Below are positions 12,330 to 21,213 of a stretch of 64,000 nucleotides of DNA, piece by piece. A program made the position numbers and the translations under genes. Positions within the stretch are counted from its first letter, which is position 1. The number at the start of each line of letters is the position of its first letter. Location of the stretch: assembly GCA_035582835.1 (NCBI GenBank), contig JAYKAV010002596.1, positions 421,376 to 485,375 of the forward strand, written 5' to 3'. This DNA comes from Phoebastria nigripes (Eukaryota; Chordata; Aves; Procellariiformes; Diomedeidae). The notes under the pieces were generated by a model, which ran no database searches, was not told the DNA's origin, and saw only the letters and a list, made by a program, of their open reading frames with translations.

Positions 12330-15300
12330 TTTGTGCATGCAAATTTGTGTGAGGTTATGTGGTCATTTTTTGACTTTCAGGTTTTATTTGTCTATTCATT
12401 TATGTAGTTAACAGTTTTCGTATCAGTGGGATTATCTGCAGTTAAGTGCATCTAGAATTACATTTCTGGAATTTTTAAAATATATCTAATTTTTGGTTAA
12501 AGACAATGTGTGATTCAGTACTTGCAGGCAATTCCTATGTCAAAGGAAGAAGTAGCTATTTAGTTATATGGATAGTTAATTATTCAGACATAGATTAAGA
12601 AGCAGCAGTCTACTGTTTCCATGAACAATGTTATTTATAGAGATCAGAAAGAGATGGACTTTTTTACAGATAATTTGAAGCTTTAATGCTGGATTGCATT
12701 GTGAGGAGCTTTTAAGATTACATGTATGTTATATATTATTTACTAAATTCAAAAGTTAGGTTTTAATTTTAACACCACAAAGAGTTTGAAGTCTAATTCT
12801 AGGGAAGGTTCAAATGATGCTCTCTGCCTCTAACTGCACCATATGGTCTAAATGCTGAGTATTTTATAAACATGCCTGAGACAGCTCTAAATTAGGTCAT
12901 GGCTAAAACAGCAAAATCAAAGTCAAATTTGGGTCAAAAGGACCTGCTTGTCCTTTCTGTGTTACACAGAAATAATTCAATGCATAAATCATGTACATCT
13001 GCATAGATGTCTAATTTGTGAATCATGTTTTTGTCATTAAAATTTCATATGTTGAGTAAAGCCACAGTGTTCCATCAGGATCAAGTCATGCTTTACACAG
13101 AGAAAAAAATGTCCTACTTAGAAAAATATATTATGTAGACACAAGTATTAAATCCATAGTTAATGGAGGTCCTTAAGGTTTTTTGAGAACTTAGCTGGAT
13201 TAAAATTCCCATGTTCTGCAGTTCAGTGACTAAATTCATTCTCTGCATCTGTTGTTATTACCTCTTGCTGGGTAGTCGAGTTTTCTGCAATACTGTATAT
13301 TAGTCCAGAATAGTCATATATTACATTATACGTATGCAATAGCTGTTAGCATTGTAAAACATGTTAATTTCTTTCCTCAGAGCCTCTTAATCTTTTGATG
13401 AATATCACCTGTATGATACAATATTGATGGATCTCTGCAGACCCAGAAACTTGGGACAATCAACTGCAGAGAACTCCTAACATCTCAAGAATGTATCTGC
13501 ATAAAGCTCAGTTTCTTAAGAAAGCTTGTCTTAAAACGTTTTGGAGTGGCTTAGCTTAAAGGTGGTATTCAGCTCACCTAGAAGTTACATTATCTAAAAG
13601 TTACATATCTAATGAAACCACATGCCTATGATTGATGGAAGGAGAGACACGCCACCAGGGAGATAACCATTTTTTCCTAAAATGGATATCTAAAGCTGAG
13701 TCAACACAGACCAGGGCACTATCCAATGTGCCTGGCTGTGTTGGTTCCGTAACACTCCCCTTAGGCGATGTACTGGCTCCTTTACTGTCCACATACCCAG
13801 ATACACATTTTTACATTTTCATGNGAAAGGCAACCCAGACCGACCCTGGCATGGCCAGAGAGCACTGAGGTGCTAATGAAACACTATTCAATAAAACTGA
13901 GGCATACTTGGATAGCTATAGTAAGCTGGTTTCTGTAGGTTCCCAGCTCTTTCCAGTGCCTGTAGATCTAGGCTTAAACTAGTCAGCTAATCATATAAGA
14001 AATACTTTTGGTTATTGAATGCTTTGTATTTTTTTCCACATCTTAAATATAATTCCCAATCTGTTCATGTCCTAACAATCCACTAGGCTAAAACATTGGG
14101 GAAAATAAGTGTATCAGGATATCAAGCACTCAGTTCCATTTCATTTTTAATTTCACTGAAAGTTCTTTATAAAGATGGAAAAACATTGTATTTGCCATTC
14201 ACCTCAATCTTTATTAGCAATAAATTAAGCCTTTGATGGCTTGGAAAGATGATCTGGAAGATTCCCATGCTTTTGCAGTACATTAACGTTAAGTTGCTTT
14301 TGTTAGTTCTTGGAAAGTTGTTTCGTAAAGCAATGACTCATGAATCTTGAGTGCACTCAGTGATTTCTGTAAGAAGTAGATAAGGTATTTATTTCACATT
14401 TATATCAAAATACAGTACCATTCAAACTGGTTAGAGAAGACATGTCTATATTCTAATTTGTAAGCAACTCTTTTCTTCAGAAATCTACAATAATTTTAAT
14501 ACATAGCATTTTTTTTCTGCTATGAGTAAATTAAAATCAGAATGATAATTAAAAAAAAATATTAAAATGTAATCTAACATGATGTGATATATGCTAATGA
14601 ATAAACATAATTAAAATTCAGATATTATGAAAAATAATGTAAACCAAATATATAATACAAGTAATTTTTTCAAGATATCTTTTCACACAAAAATGTTAAC
14701 ATTGCAAACATTTTCTGTTTCTTACATTTTTTACTATTGCTTTTCAAGACATTCTTAGTGAAATTTTTGAGAATATTAACTGAAATTTCCTTATTAAAAT
14801 TTTTGATTAAATTATTTTTAGCAAATAACAATTCAGTAAAACACTTTTGAGAAATAAACTAAGAGTTGTGGAGAACAATGCAAAAAACTTTATCTATCCT
14901 TCAAAACTAAAATGTAGTCTTCAAGTATTCTGAATATTCTTGCTACTTTCAGTAAGTTCTTACCAAAAATATTTAATCAAACTTGTAGACACTGGATGAA
15001 AATCCAGTATTTTTCCTGCCCCAATATTATGCCATATGGCTAATGTAGTGGGGTGTGCAATGCATACATTATGGTCTGTAACTGATGTTCCTGAAGTTTT
15101 AAACATAAATTTCTGTGAATAAAGAGAGCAAAGTACATAAATGTTGACAAAAGCTGATTCATATCATCATCAGATCTGTCCCAGAGTAGAGGCAGGAATA
15201 TGTGAGAGAGACTAACCATTGGATTATGTGGGCAGATTTTATTTTTTTTAAAGAGTAAGACAATAAGGTTTTGGTAGTTTATGTGAAAAATTAATATACC

Positions 15301-15570
15301 TGGTGTGTGCAGTATAATTGTACTAAGACTGAATCTTTGTTTTGCCAAAGCATAGCTGAATATATTTTTTTTTTTTTTCTGAAGTCTATTTATAATATAC
15401 CTTCATTAAAAATCACAGTATAATTTTGATTTTGGATGATCCCAAACAAATTTATGTTCATATAAATTAAAAAAATATATAAATCAGTCCTTATAAATAT
15501 AAACTTACAGTTTTAATATACTAAATTATTTTAGCAGAAATCAAAGTTTTATCAATGAATTCAACATCTN
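12330..15570. other. Non-coding AT-rich stretch
   Basis: No gene is recognised. 14160-15000 is especially AT-rich and free of obvious repeats, which is compatible with either neutral or conserved non-coding DNA. Poly-T occurs at 15367-15379. Short ORFs at 13601-13868 and 15040-15348 resemble no family I know. Confidence 0.6.
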
Positions 15571-15769
15571 AGAATCATAGAACAGCCCAGGTTGGAAGGG
15601 ACCTTGAAAGATCACATGGTCCAACCTTTTGTGGGAAAGGGAGCCTAGATGAGATTATCTAGCATCCTGTCCAATCGTGTCTTGAAAACCTCCAGCGATG
15701 GGGTGTCTACCACATCCCTGGGGAGGTTGTTCCAGTCATTGATTGTTCTCACTGCAAAAAATTTCTTCC

Positions 15770-16573
15770 TTATATCAAGATTAAACCTCTTCTGGTGCAA
15801 CTTGTACCCATTGCCCCTGGTCTTCTCCCTGTGGCTTCTTGTGAAGAGAGAGATTTCTCTTTGTAACTGCCCTTTAAGTACAGGAATAGTGTTATGAGGT
15901 CACCCCTGAGCCTTCTCTTCTCCAGGGAGAAAAGACCTAACCCCTTCAGTTGTTCCTCATAGGGAAGATTCTCCAGCCCTTTGATCATCTTAGTGGCCCT
16001 CCTTTGGACCCTCCCCAATCTGTCTGCATCTTTTTTGAATTGTGGGGACCAGAAATGGATACAGTACTTCAGGTGCGGCCTGACAAGTTCCGAGTAAAGT
16101 GGGATGATCACATCTTTATCTCTTCTAGTAATGCTTTTGCAGATGCAGCCCAAGATCCATTTTGCCTTCATTGCTGCAGCAGCACACTGCTGACTCATGT
16201 TCAACTTGTTGTCCACCAGGACCCCCAGATCCCTTTCAGCAAGGCTGCTACCCAGCCACACAGACCCTAGCCGGTACAGGGCTCCTTGGTTATTCCTTCC
16301 CAGGTGCAGGATCTTGCACTTGTCTTTGTTAAACTTCATACAGTTCTTCCTAGCGCGCTCTTCCAGCCTGTCCAGGTCTCTCTGTAAGATGGCTATCCCT
16401 TCTGACATGTCCACCTCACCACCTACTTTGGTGCCATCAGCAAACTTGGTGAGGATGCTTTCAACCCCGTCATCCAGATCATTTATGAAGATGTTGAACA
16501 GCGTGGGGACTACTATCGATTCCTGCCTGGGGAACCCAACTTGTGACAGNCTGCCAGCCTGAGTAAAAACCAT
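15770..16573 (-). pseudogene. CR1 reverse transcriptase, C-terminal half
   Basis: A 267-codon open frame encodes the palm, thumb and C-terminal part of CR1 ORF2, the enzyme that copies LINE RNA at a nicked target. Visible blocks are LFNIFINDLDDGV near residue 24, then KFADGTKVGGEV, DKCKILHLGRN, ERDLGVLVDNKLNMS, VRPHLKYCIHFWSPQFKKD, RVQRRATKMIKGLENLPYEE and [15 protein letters not shown]. In active CR1 copies the second block is FADD; here the second catalytic aspartate is replaced by glycine, which should abolish polymerisation. The motif-B region just before it is also altered. The frame is otherwise long and well kept, so this is a fairly young CR1. Confidence 0.92.
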
Positions 16574-16601
16574 TGATCACCACACTCTTGAGTGTGGCCC
16601 G

Positions 16602-17123
16602 TATTGTGGTTTAACTCGGCAGGCAGCCAAACACCACACAGCCACTCGCTCACTCCCCTCCACAGTGGGATGGGGGAGAGAATCGGGAAAAAAAAGTAAA
16701 ATTCGCGGATTGAGATAAAGACAGTTTAATAAAACAGAAAAGGAAGGGAAAATAATGATGATGATAATAATAATAATGATAGAATATACAAAATGAGCGA
16801 TGCACAATGCAATTGCTCACCACCCGCTGAGCGATACCCAAGCAGCGATCGTTACTTCCTGGACCACGCCCCCTATTTATATATTGAGCATGAGATTATA
16901 TGGTATGGAATACCCTGTTGGCCAGTTGGACTAGCTGTCCTGGCTATGCTCCCTCCTACCTTCTTGTGCACCTGGCAGAGCATGGGAAGCTGAAAAGTCC
17001 TTGACTAGTAGACTACTTAACAACAACTAAAAACATCAGTGTGTTATCAACATTCTTCTCATATTAAATCCAAAACACAGCACTAGGAAGAAAATGAACT
17101 CTATCCCAGCTGAAACCAGGACA
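16602..17123 (-). mobile_element. Antisense solo LTR inside CR1
   Basis: A 522-bp LTR of the same family as the provirus at 19127, in reverse orientation. Read on the minus strand, it starts with TGTCCTGGTTTCAGCTGGG and ends in the ACCACAA-type terminus, slightly altered here. It has a TATA-like TATATAAA (plus coordinates near 16876-16883) and an ATTAAA polyadenylation signal near 16725. Five-base flanks GCCCG (16597-16601) and GCCTG (17124-17128) fit a 5-bp target-site duplication with one CpG transition. CR1 coding sequence resumes on each side. No internal retroviral sequence is left, so it is a solo LTR formed by recombination. Confidence 0.9.
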
Positions 17124-18163
17124 GCCTGTTAGCCAATTCCCTACCCATCTCACAGACCACCCAGCCAAGCTGTATCTTACCAGTTTGTCCAGGAGAAGGC
17201 TTGGGAAATGGTTTTGAATGCTTTGCTGAAATCCAGGATAATCAAAATCCACTGCTCTCCTCATGTTGACAGAAAATGTTATTTTGTTGTAGAAGGCAAT
17301 CAGGCTAGACTGGCATGATTTGCCATTGTTAAATCCATGTTGGCTTTTCCAAATCAGCTGCTTCATTGGGTTTGTAATAGTTTCTAGGAGGGCTTGTTCC
17401 ATTACTTCCCCAGGGATTGAAGTAAGACTGATGGGTCTGTAGTTTCCTGAGTCCTCTTTTGGGCCTTTCTTGTAGATATGACATTTGCCCTCTTCCAGTC
17501 ATGAGGGATATCCCCTGATCTCCATGACTTTTCAAATATTGTAGACAGTGGTCTTGCAACAATGTCAGCCACTTCTCTTAACACCCTGGGGTGGATTCTG
17601 TCCAGGTCCACAGATTTATGTGGGTTGAGCCCTTGCAAAAAGCCGCAGACCAACCCTTGTTCCACTACTGTTGGGTCTACAGATGCGTTGTTGTAGCTAC
17701 TGGATCCTGTGATCTGGGGTCCAGCTATGCCTGTAAAGACAGAGGCAAAGAAGGTAATGAGAACCTCTGCCTTGTCAGCATTATTAGTAACTCGTTTCCC
17801 TGCCCTATTTAGCAATGGTCCTATGTCTTCTCTGTGCTTCTTCTTACTGCTCACGTAGAGCAGTGGATCTGAAGATCCATTTCTTGTTTTCTTGACATCT
17901 TTGGCCACTTTCAGTTCTAGCTGAGCCTTTACCTTCTTGATGGCAACTCTGCATGCCCTAGTCATTAGGGTTCTTGCAGGCCTCGGTGGGTATTTGGCTA
18001 CCTTTCCATAGCCAGAATGCTTACTTTCTCCCTTTAAGTACACCAAAAAGTTTGTTGCTAAGCTAGGGTGGTCTCTTGTTCTGCCTTCTTCCTTTTCCTT
18101 TGTAGGGGATGGACTGTTTTTGTGCTTCCAGGAGGCTTTTCTTGAATAACACCCAGCACTCAC
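17064..18163 (-). pseudogene. CR1 reverse transcriptase, N-terminal half
   Basis: Two adjoining minus-strand frames (18163-17402 and 17402-17129, before the inserted LTR) carry the front of the CR1 reverse transcriptase. Recognisable blocks are the linker NRAGKRVTNNADKAEVL followed by FFASVFTG, then DRIHPRVLREVADIVARPLS and the region around HDWKRANV. In the second frame follow QHGFNNGKSCQSSLIAFYNK and a damaged motif A region (AVDFDYPGF in place of the usual DFSKAFD). The frame change near 17402 and the LTR at 16602-17123 split the gene. Codons read from 17123 down to 17064 belong to the LTR. Confidence 0.88.
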
Positions 18164-18365
18164 AAGCTCCTTTTTCCTCCTTGGATGCTTCCCATGAAAT
18201 CCCTCACAGTTGGGTTCTGAGTGTATTGAAGTTGGTTCTTCTAAAACCCAGGGTCTTTGTCCTGCTACTGGTCTTCAGTGTGCTCAGCAGGATCTTAAAC
18301 TCCACAATGTTATGATCGCTGTATCCAAGGCTACCATTGATAGTTATGTTGTCAAGTAAGCCTTC

Positions 18366-18984
18366 TCAGGTTGTGAGAAGTAAATCTAGCAACGCACTGT
18401 TCCTAGTCAGTATGTCCAGCATCTGTAGCAGGACGCAGTCCTCAATGCATTCCAGGAACCTGATGGACAACTTGTGCACCGCTGTGTTGTTTTCCCAACA
18501 AATGTCTGAGTAATTGAAGTTACCCATGAGGACCAGGTTCTGTTGGCTCAAGACTTCCCTGAGCAGCCAAGGTCAGGTTTTGTTGGCCTTGTTATCCTGA
18601 TTGGGAGGTAGGTAACAGATACCTAACATAAGATCCCCCTTGGTGACAGTCCCTCTAATCTTGAGCCAAAGGCATTAGATAGAACTTTTGTGGTCTCCAT
18701 AGCTCACCTCCATACACTCAAATTTCTCTTTTACATAAAGTGCAACTCCACCTCCTCTTCTTCCCTTTCCTATCTTTCTGAAAGAGTTTGTAGCCATCCA
18801 TTGTGGTCTTCCAGTCATGTAAGTTTTCCCACCAAGTTTCTGTGATTCCTATGACTTCATAACTCTCAGACTGGGCACGGAGCTCCAGTTTCTCCTGTTT
18901 GTTGCCAAGACTATATGCATTGGTATACATGCACTTGAGGTTGTATATTAGGGAGCATTCCTTACTACTCTGGAAGGTGCACAT
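18366..18984 (-). pseudogene. CR1 endonuclease domain remnant
   Basis: The minus-strand frames at 18984-18718 and 18551-18366 hold the apurinic/apyrimidinic-type endonuclease that nicks the CR1 target. The first contains YTNAYSLGNKQEKLELRAQ and IGITETWW, the N-terminal substrate-binding and catalytic Glu region. The second contains NLVLMGNFNYSDICWE, where the usual family motif is GDFNYPDI; the change of D to N alters a catalytic position. The region between, and from 18366 to 18163, is frame-shifted. The N-terminus beyond 18984 is missing. Confidence 0.88.
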
Positions 18985-19126
18985 GCAGAGAAGGAAATTC
19001 TCAAATGTTAGTTAAAAGCAAACGCTGCTTAGAAATGAAACATAGATATCTATAAAAGACCCCAGTTTGACTTGGTTAGCCAACAAACATTCAAGTGACG
19101 CATATGAAGTGGAGCAGAGACCAATG

Positions 19127-19676
19127 CGTCCTAGTTTCAGCTGGGATACAGTTAATTTTCTTCCTAGTAGCTGTTACAGCTGTTACAGTGCTGTGTTTTG
19201 GATTTAGTATGAGAAGAATGTTGATATCACACTGATGTCTTAGTTGTTGCTAAGTCGTGTTTACACTAGTCAAGGACTTTTCAGCTTCCCATGCTCTGCC
19301 AGGTGCACAAGAAGCTAGGAGGGAGCATAGCCAGGACAGCTAACCCAACTGGCCAAAGGGGTATTCCATACCATATGACATCATGCTCAGTATATAAACT
19401 GGGGGTTGGTAGGGGAGGGGGATCACTGCTTGGGGACGGGCTGGGCATCGGTCAGCGGATGCTGAGCAATTGCATTGTACATCACTCATTTTGTATATTC
19501 TACCATTATTATTATTATTATTATTCCTTCCTTTTTTGTTCTATTAAACTGTCTTTATCTCAATCCACAAATTTTACTTTTTTTTTTTTTATTATCTCCC
19601 CCATGCCACTGGGGGTGGGGGGGAGTGAGCAAGCAGTTGTGTGGTGTTCGGCTGCCTGCTGGGTTAAACCACAACA
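19127..19676 (+). repeat. 5' LTR of provirus
   Basis: The 5' LTR begins at CGTCCTAGTTTCAGCTGGG (the first base of the usual TG is changed to C) and ends ACCACAACA. Promoter signals are a CRE/AP-1-like TGACATCA near 19377-19384 and TATATAA at 19391-19397. An ATTAAA polyadenylation signal sits at 19543-19548, just after an ATT microsatellite. A 9-base unit AGCTGTTAC is duplicated near 19169-19188; it is absent from the 3' LTR. Confidence 0.92.
19377..19397 (+). promoter_or_regulatory. LTR core promoter (CRE-like site and TATA)
   Basis: The palindrome-like TGACATCA is followed closely by TATATAA. Both features recur in the 3' LTR (GATGTCA, then TATATAA at 24585-24591) and, in reverse, in the solo LTRs. 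The arrangement fits an RNA polymerase II LTR promoter; activity is not shown by the sequence. Confidence 0.6.
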
Positions 19677-19684
19677 GTCCTTTT

Positions 19685-19702
19685 TGACACCCAATGTGGG
19701 GC
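19685..19702 (+). other. Primer binding site, tRNA-Lys type
   Basis: Eight bases after the LTR end, TGACACCCAATGTGGGGC matches the 18-base site complementary to the 3' end of tRNA-Lys(1,2), apart from three transitions (two of them CpG decay). This is where reverse transcription would have been primed. Confidence 0.75.
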
Positions 19703-19797
19703 ACAAAGGGTTGAGATAATGACAGATCTGACAAAAGCATATTAAAGCAAATTTGTTATAAGCATTCATTATATTGGTTTAATAGTTGCTGGTCACA

Positions 19798-20181
19798 ATG
19801 TTGATTTATTGGCTCTCAAAGTTGTTGGGCTGGCTCTCAGTGTTGTGTTATGTAATACCTTACTTGCAGTATATGTTCCCTGTTGTGCCATTTGTCAGCG
19901 CTCGGAACTGGGTCAAGGTTATCATTTTGCTGCACTGTGTAACACTGTTTTCTGATATGATAAAATTATTGGTCATGAGTCTAATCTGGTGTTTGTATTC
20001 AGCATTGACGTCATCTCTGTACCTCGGGAGCCACCTCTCGGAAACTATTAATAATTACACTCTTTACCTTTTCTCCTCGGAGAACCAGTTTATGGGGGAG
20101 ACGGAGGGGACTTCTTCCCCCACTCCTTCACCTTCCCTTTCATATCTCCAGAAACTCCTTTTTCTTCTATCCTCTTCATGA
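19798..20181 (+). CDS. Hydrophobic leader ORF upstream of gag
   Basis: A 127-codon ORF fills most of the leader between the primer binding site and gag. I chose the ATG at 19798, which has A at -3; the frame is open only a few codons further upstream. The product would be very hydrophobic. Residues 1-33 and about 39-72 could each form a membrane segment; residues 73-105 are polar, with an NYT glycosylation sequon near residue 85 and a Pro/Ser/Thr-rich part; a short hydrophobic tail follows. Its TGA stop (20179-20181) overlaps an ATG at 20178-20180 that opens the gag frame, giving ATGA. I know of no family match. It may be a genuine accessory product of this retrovirus lineage, or an open frame kept by chance. 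Confidence 0.4.
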   Translation: MLIYWLSKLLGWLSVLCYVIPYLQYMFPVVPFVSARNWVKVIILLHCVTLFSDMIKLLVMSLIWCLYSALTSSLYLGSHLSETINNYTLYLFSSENQFMGETEGTSSPTPSPSLSYLQKLLFLLSSS

Positions 20182-20260
20182 AGCCCTCCACGACAGTTCT
20201 TGAGAATGTTGAATATCCTTGGGGTGTTCAAACAAGCATGTTCATATTGCTATGTCTCCT
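20178..20260 (+). pseudogene. gag, N-terminal fragment before nested LTR
   Basis: An ATG at 20178, with a second in-frame ATG at 20238 in better context (A at -3), opens a frame that runs into the antisense LTR at 20261. Discounting the 541 bases of LTR plus one target-site copy, this frame is in phase with the gag frame resuming at 20802. This suggests that gag started here before the LTR inserted. The segment after the second ATG is hydrophobic. Confidence 0.5.
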
Positions 20261-20796
20261 TGTTGTGGTTTAACCCTGCAGGCAGCCAAACACCACACAG
20301 CTGCTCGCTTACTCCCCCCCACAGTGGGATGGGGGAGAGAATCCGGAAGAAAAAAGTAAAATTCGTGGATTGAGATAAAGACAGTTTAATAGAACAGAAA
20401 AGGAAGGGGGGGGNGTGTGAAATTAACAATAATAATAATAATAATAATGGTAGACTATACAAAATGAGTGATGCACAATGCAATTGCTCAGCACCCACTG
20501 AGCGATACCCAAGCAGTGATCGCTACTTCCTGGACCATGCCTCCTATTTATACTGAGCATGATGTCACATAGTATGGAATACCACGTTGGCCAATTGAGT
20601 TAGCTGTCCTGGCTATGCTCCCTCCCACCTTCTTGTGCACCTGGCAGAACATGGGAAGCTGAAAAGTCCTTGACTAGTGTAAGCACTACTTAGCAACAAC
20701 TAAAAACATCAGTGTGTTATCAACATTCTTCTCATATTAAATCCAAAACACAGCACTAGGAAGAAAATGAACTCTATCCCAGCTGAAACCAGGACA
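20261..20796 (-). mobile_element. Antisense solo LTR nested in gag
   Basis: A 536-bp solo LTR of the same family as the provirus LTRs, in reverse orientation. It runs from TGTTGTGGTTTAACC to CTGAAACCAGGACA and is flanked by a perfect 5-bp target-site duplication CTCCT (20256-20260 and 20797-20801). On the minus strand it has a TATA-like element near 20545 and an ATTAAA signal near 20388. An AAT microsatellite lies at 20428-20449. Only the LTR remains, so the internal part was lost by LTR-LTR recombination. Confidence 0.95.
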
Positions 20797-21213
20797 CTCC
20801 TGAATGTGGTTCAGGTCCTGTTTAGGGTTAAACAACTATTTAGGAATACCGTCCAGAGATCAACCCCGGCAACAGGCACTGTGGTTACTCCAACCCCCGC
20901 AACAGGCACTGTGGCTACTCAAACTCCTGCAACAGGCACTGTGGCTACTCAACCCCCCACGACAGGCATTGTAGCTACTCCAACCCCAGCGACAGGCACT
21001 GCAGTTACTCCAACCCCCGCGACAGGCACTGCAGCTATTCCAACCCCAGCGACAGGCACTGCAGCTACTCAAACCCCAGCTATAGTCACTGTGGCTGAAC
21101 CAGAAAACCAACCTGTTCCGGTATCAGTCGCCCCTATACAGAAGAAGAAATACACAAGAAAATCAGCTCACTTAGTAAGGGATGAAGATGAACCAGGGCC
21201 ATCACAACAATAG
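20797..21213 (+). pseudogene. gag, repeat-bearing segment
   Basis: This is the continuation of gag after the nested LTR. It is open from the LTR junction to a TAG at 21211-21213. It starts with a basic and hydrophobic part (VVQVLFRVKQLFRN), then eight near-identical decapeptides of the type TPATGTVATQ (see the repeat entry), then a basic patch PIQKKKYTRKSAH and an acidic end. The TAG is in phase with the long gag frame that follows, so it is a premature stop or a readthrough site. The ATG at 20767 lies inside the antisense LTR and is not a native start. Confidence 0.7.
20861..21100 (+). repeat. 30-bp tandem repeat in gag
   Basis: Nearly eight copies of a 30-base unit, encoding decapeptides rich in Thr, Pro, Ala and Gly. 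The units are about 80-95% alike and keep the reading frame. Copies begin around 20861, 20881, 20911, 20941, 20971, 21001, 21031 and 21061; the first is partial and the last has diverged. Confidence 0.95.

Larger units (their letters stand above)
15571..19015 (-). mobile_element. CR1 LINE, long copy, interrupted
   Basis: This is the longest CR1 copy in the window, read right to left. It carries, in order, an AP-type endonuclease remnant (18984-18366), the reverse transcriptase N-terminal half (18163-17064), an inserted antisense LTR (17123-16602), the reverse transcriptase C-terminal half (16573-15770) and a 3' UTR ending in the CR1 octamer region at 15571. Without the LTR it is about 2.9 kb. 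The 5' end near 19015 is truncated and placed only approximately. The frames are broken several times and the catalytic motif reads FADG instead of FADD, so it is dead. It lies about 110 bases upstream of the provirus. Confidence 0.93.

Noticed and set aside
15649..16562. Plus-strand ORFs of 82-121 codons
   Set aside because: Shadows of the minus-strand CR1 reverse transcriptase.
16577..16993. ORFs rich in Ile and Tyr runs over the LTR
   Set aside because: They translate the LTR and its AAT/GAT microsatellite; the same pattern appears in each LTR copy.
20767..20796. ATG at 20767 as the start of gag
   Set aside because: These bases belong to the antisense LTR inserted at 20261-20796; the frame only runs into gag by chance of phase.
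20860..21111. Minus-strand ORF with Cys, Ser and Trp-rich repeats
   Set aside because: It is the antisense shadow of the gag decapeptide repeat; the plus strand explains it fully.
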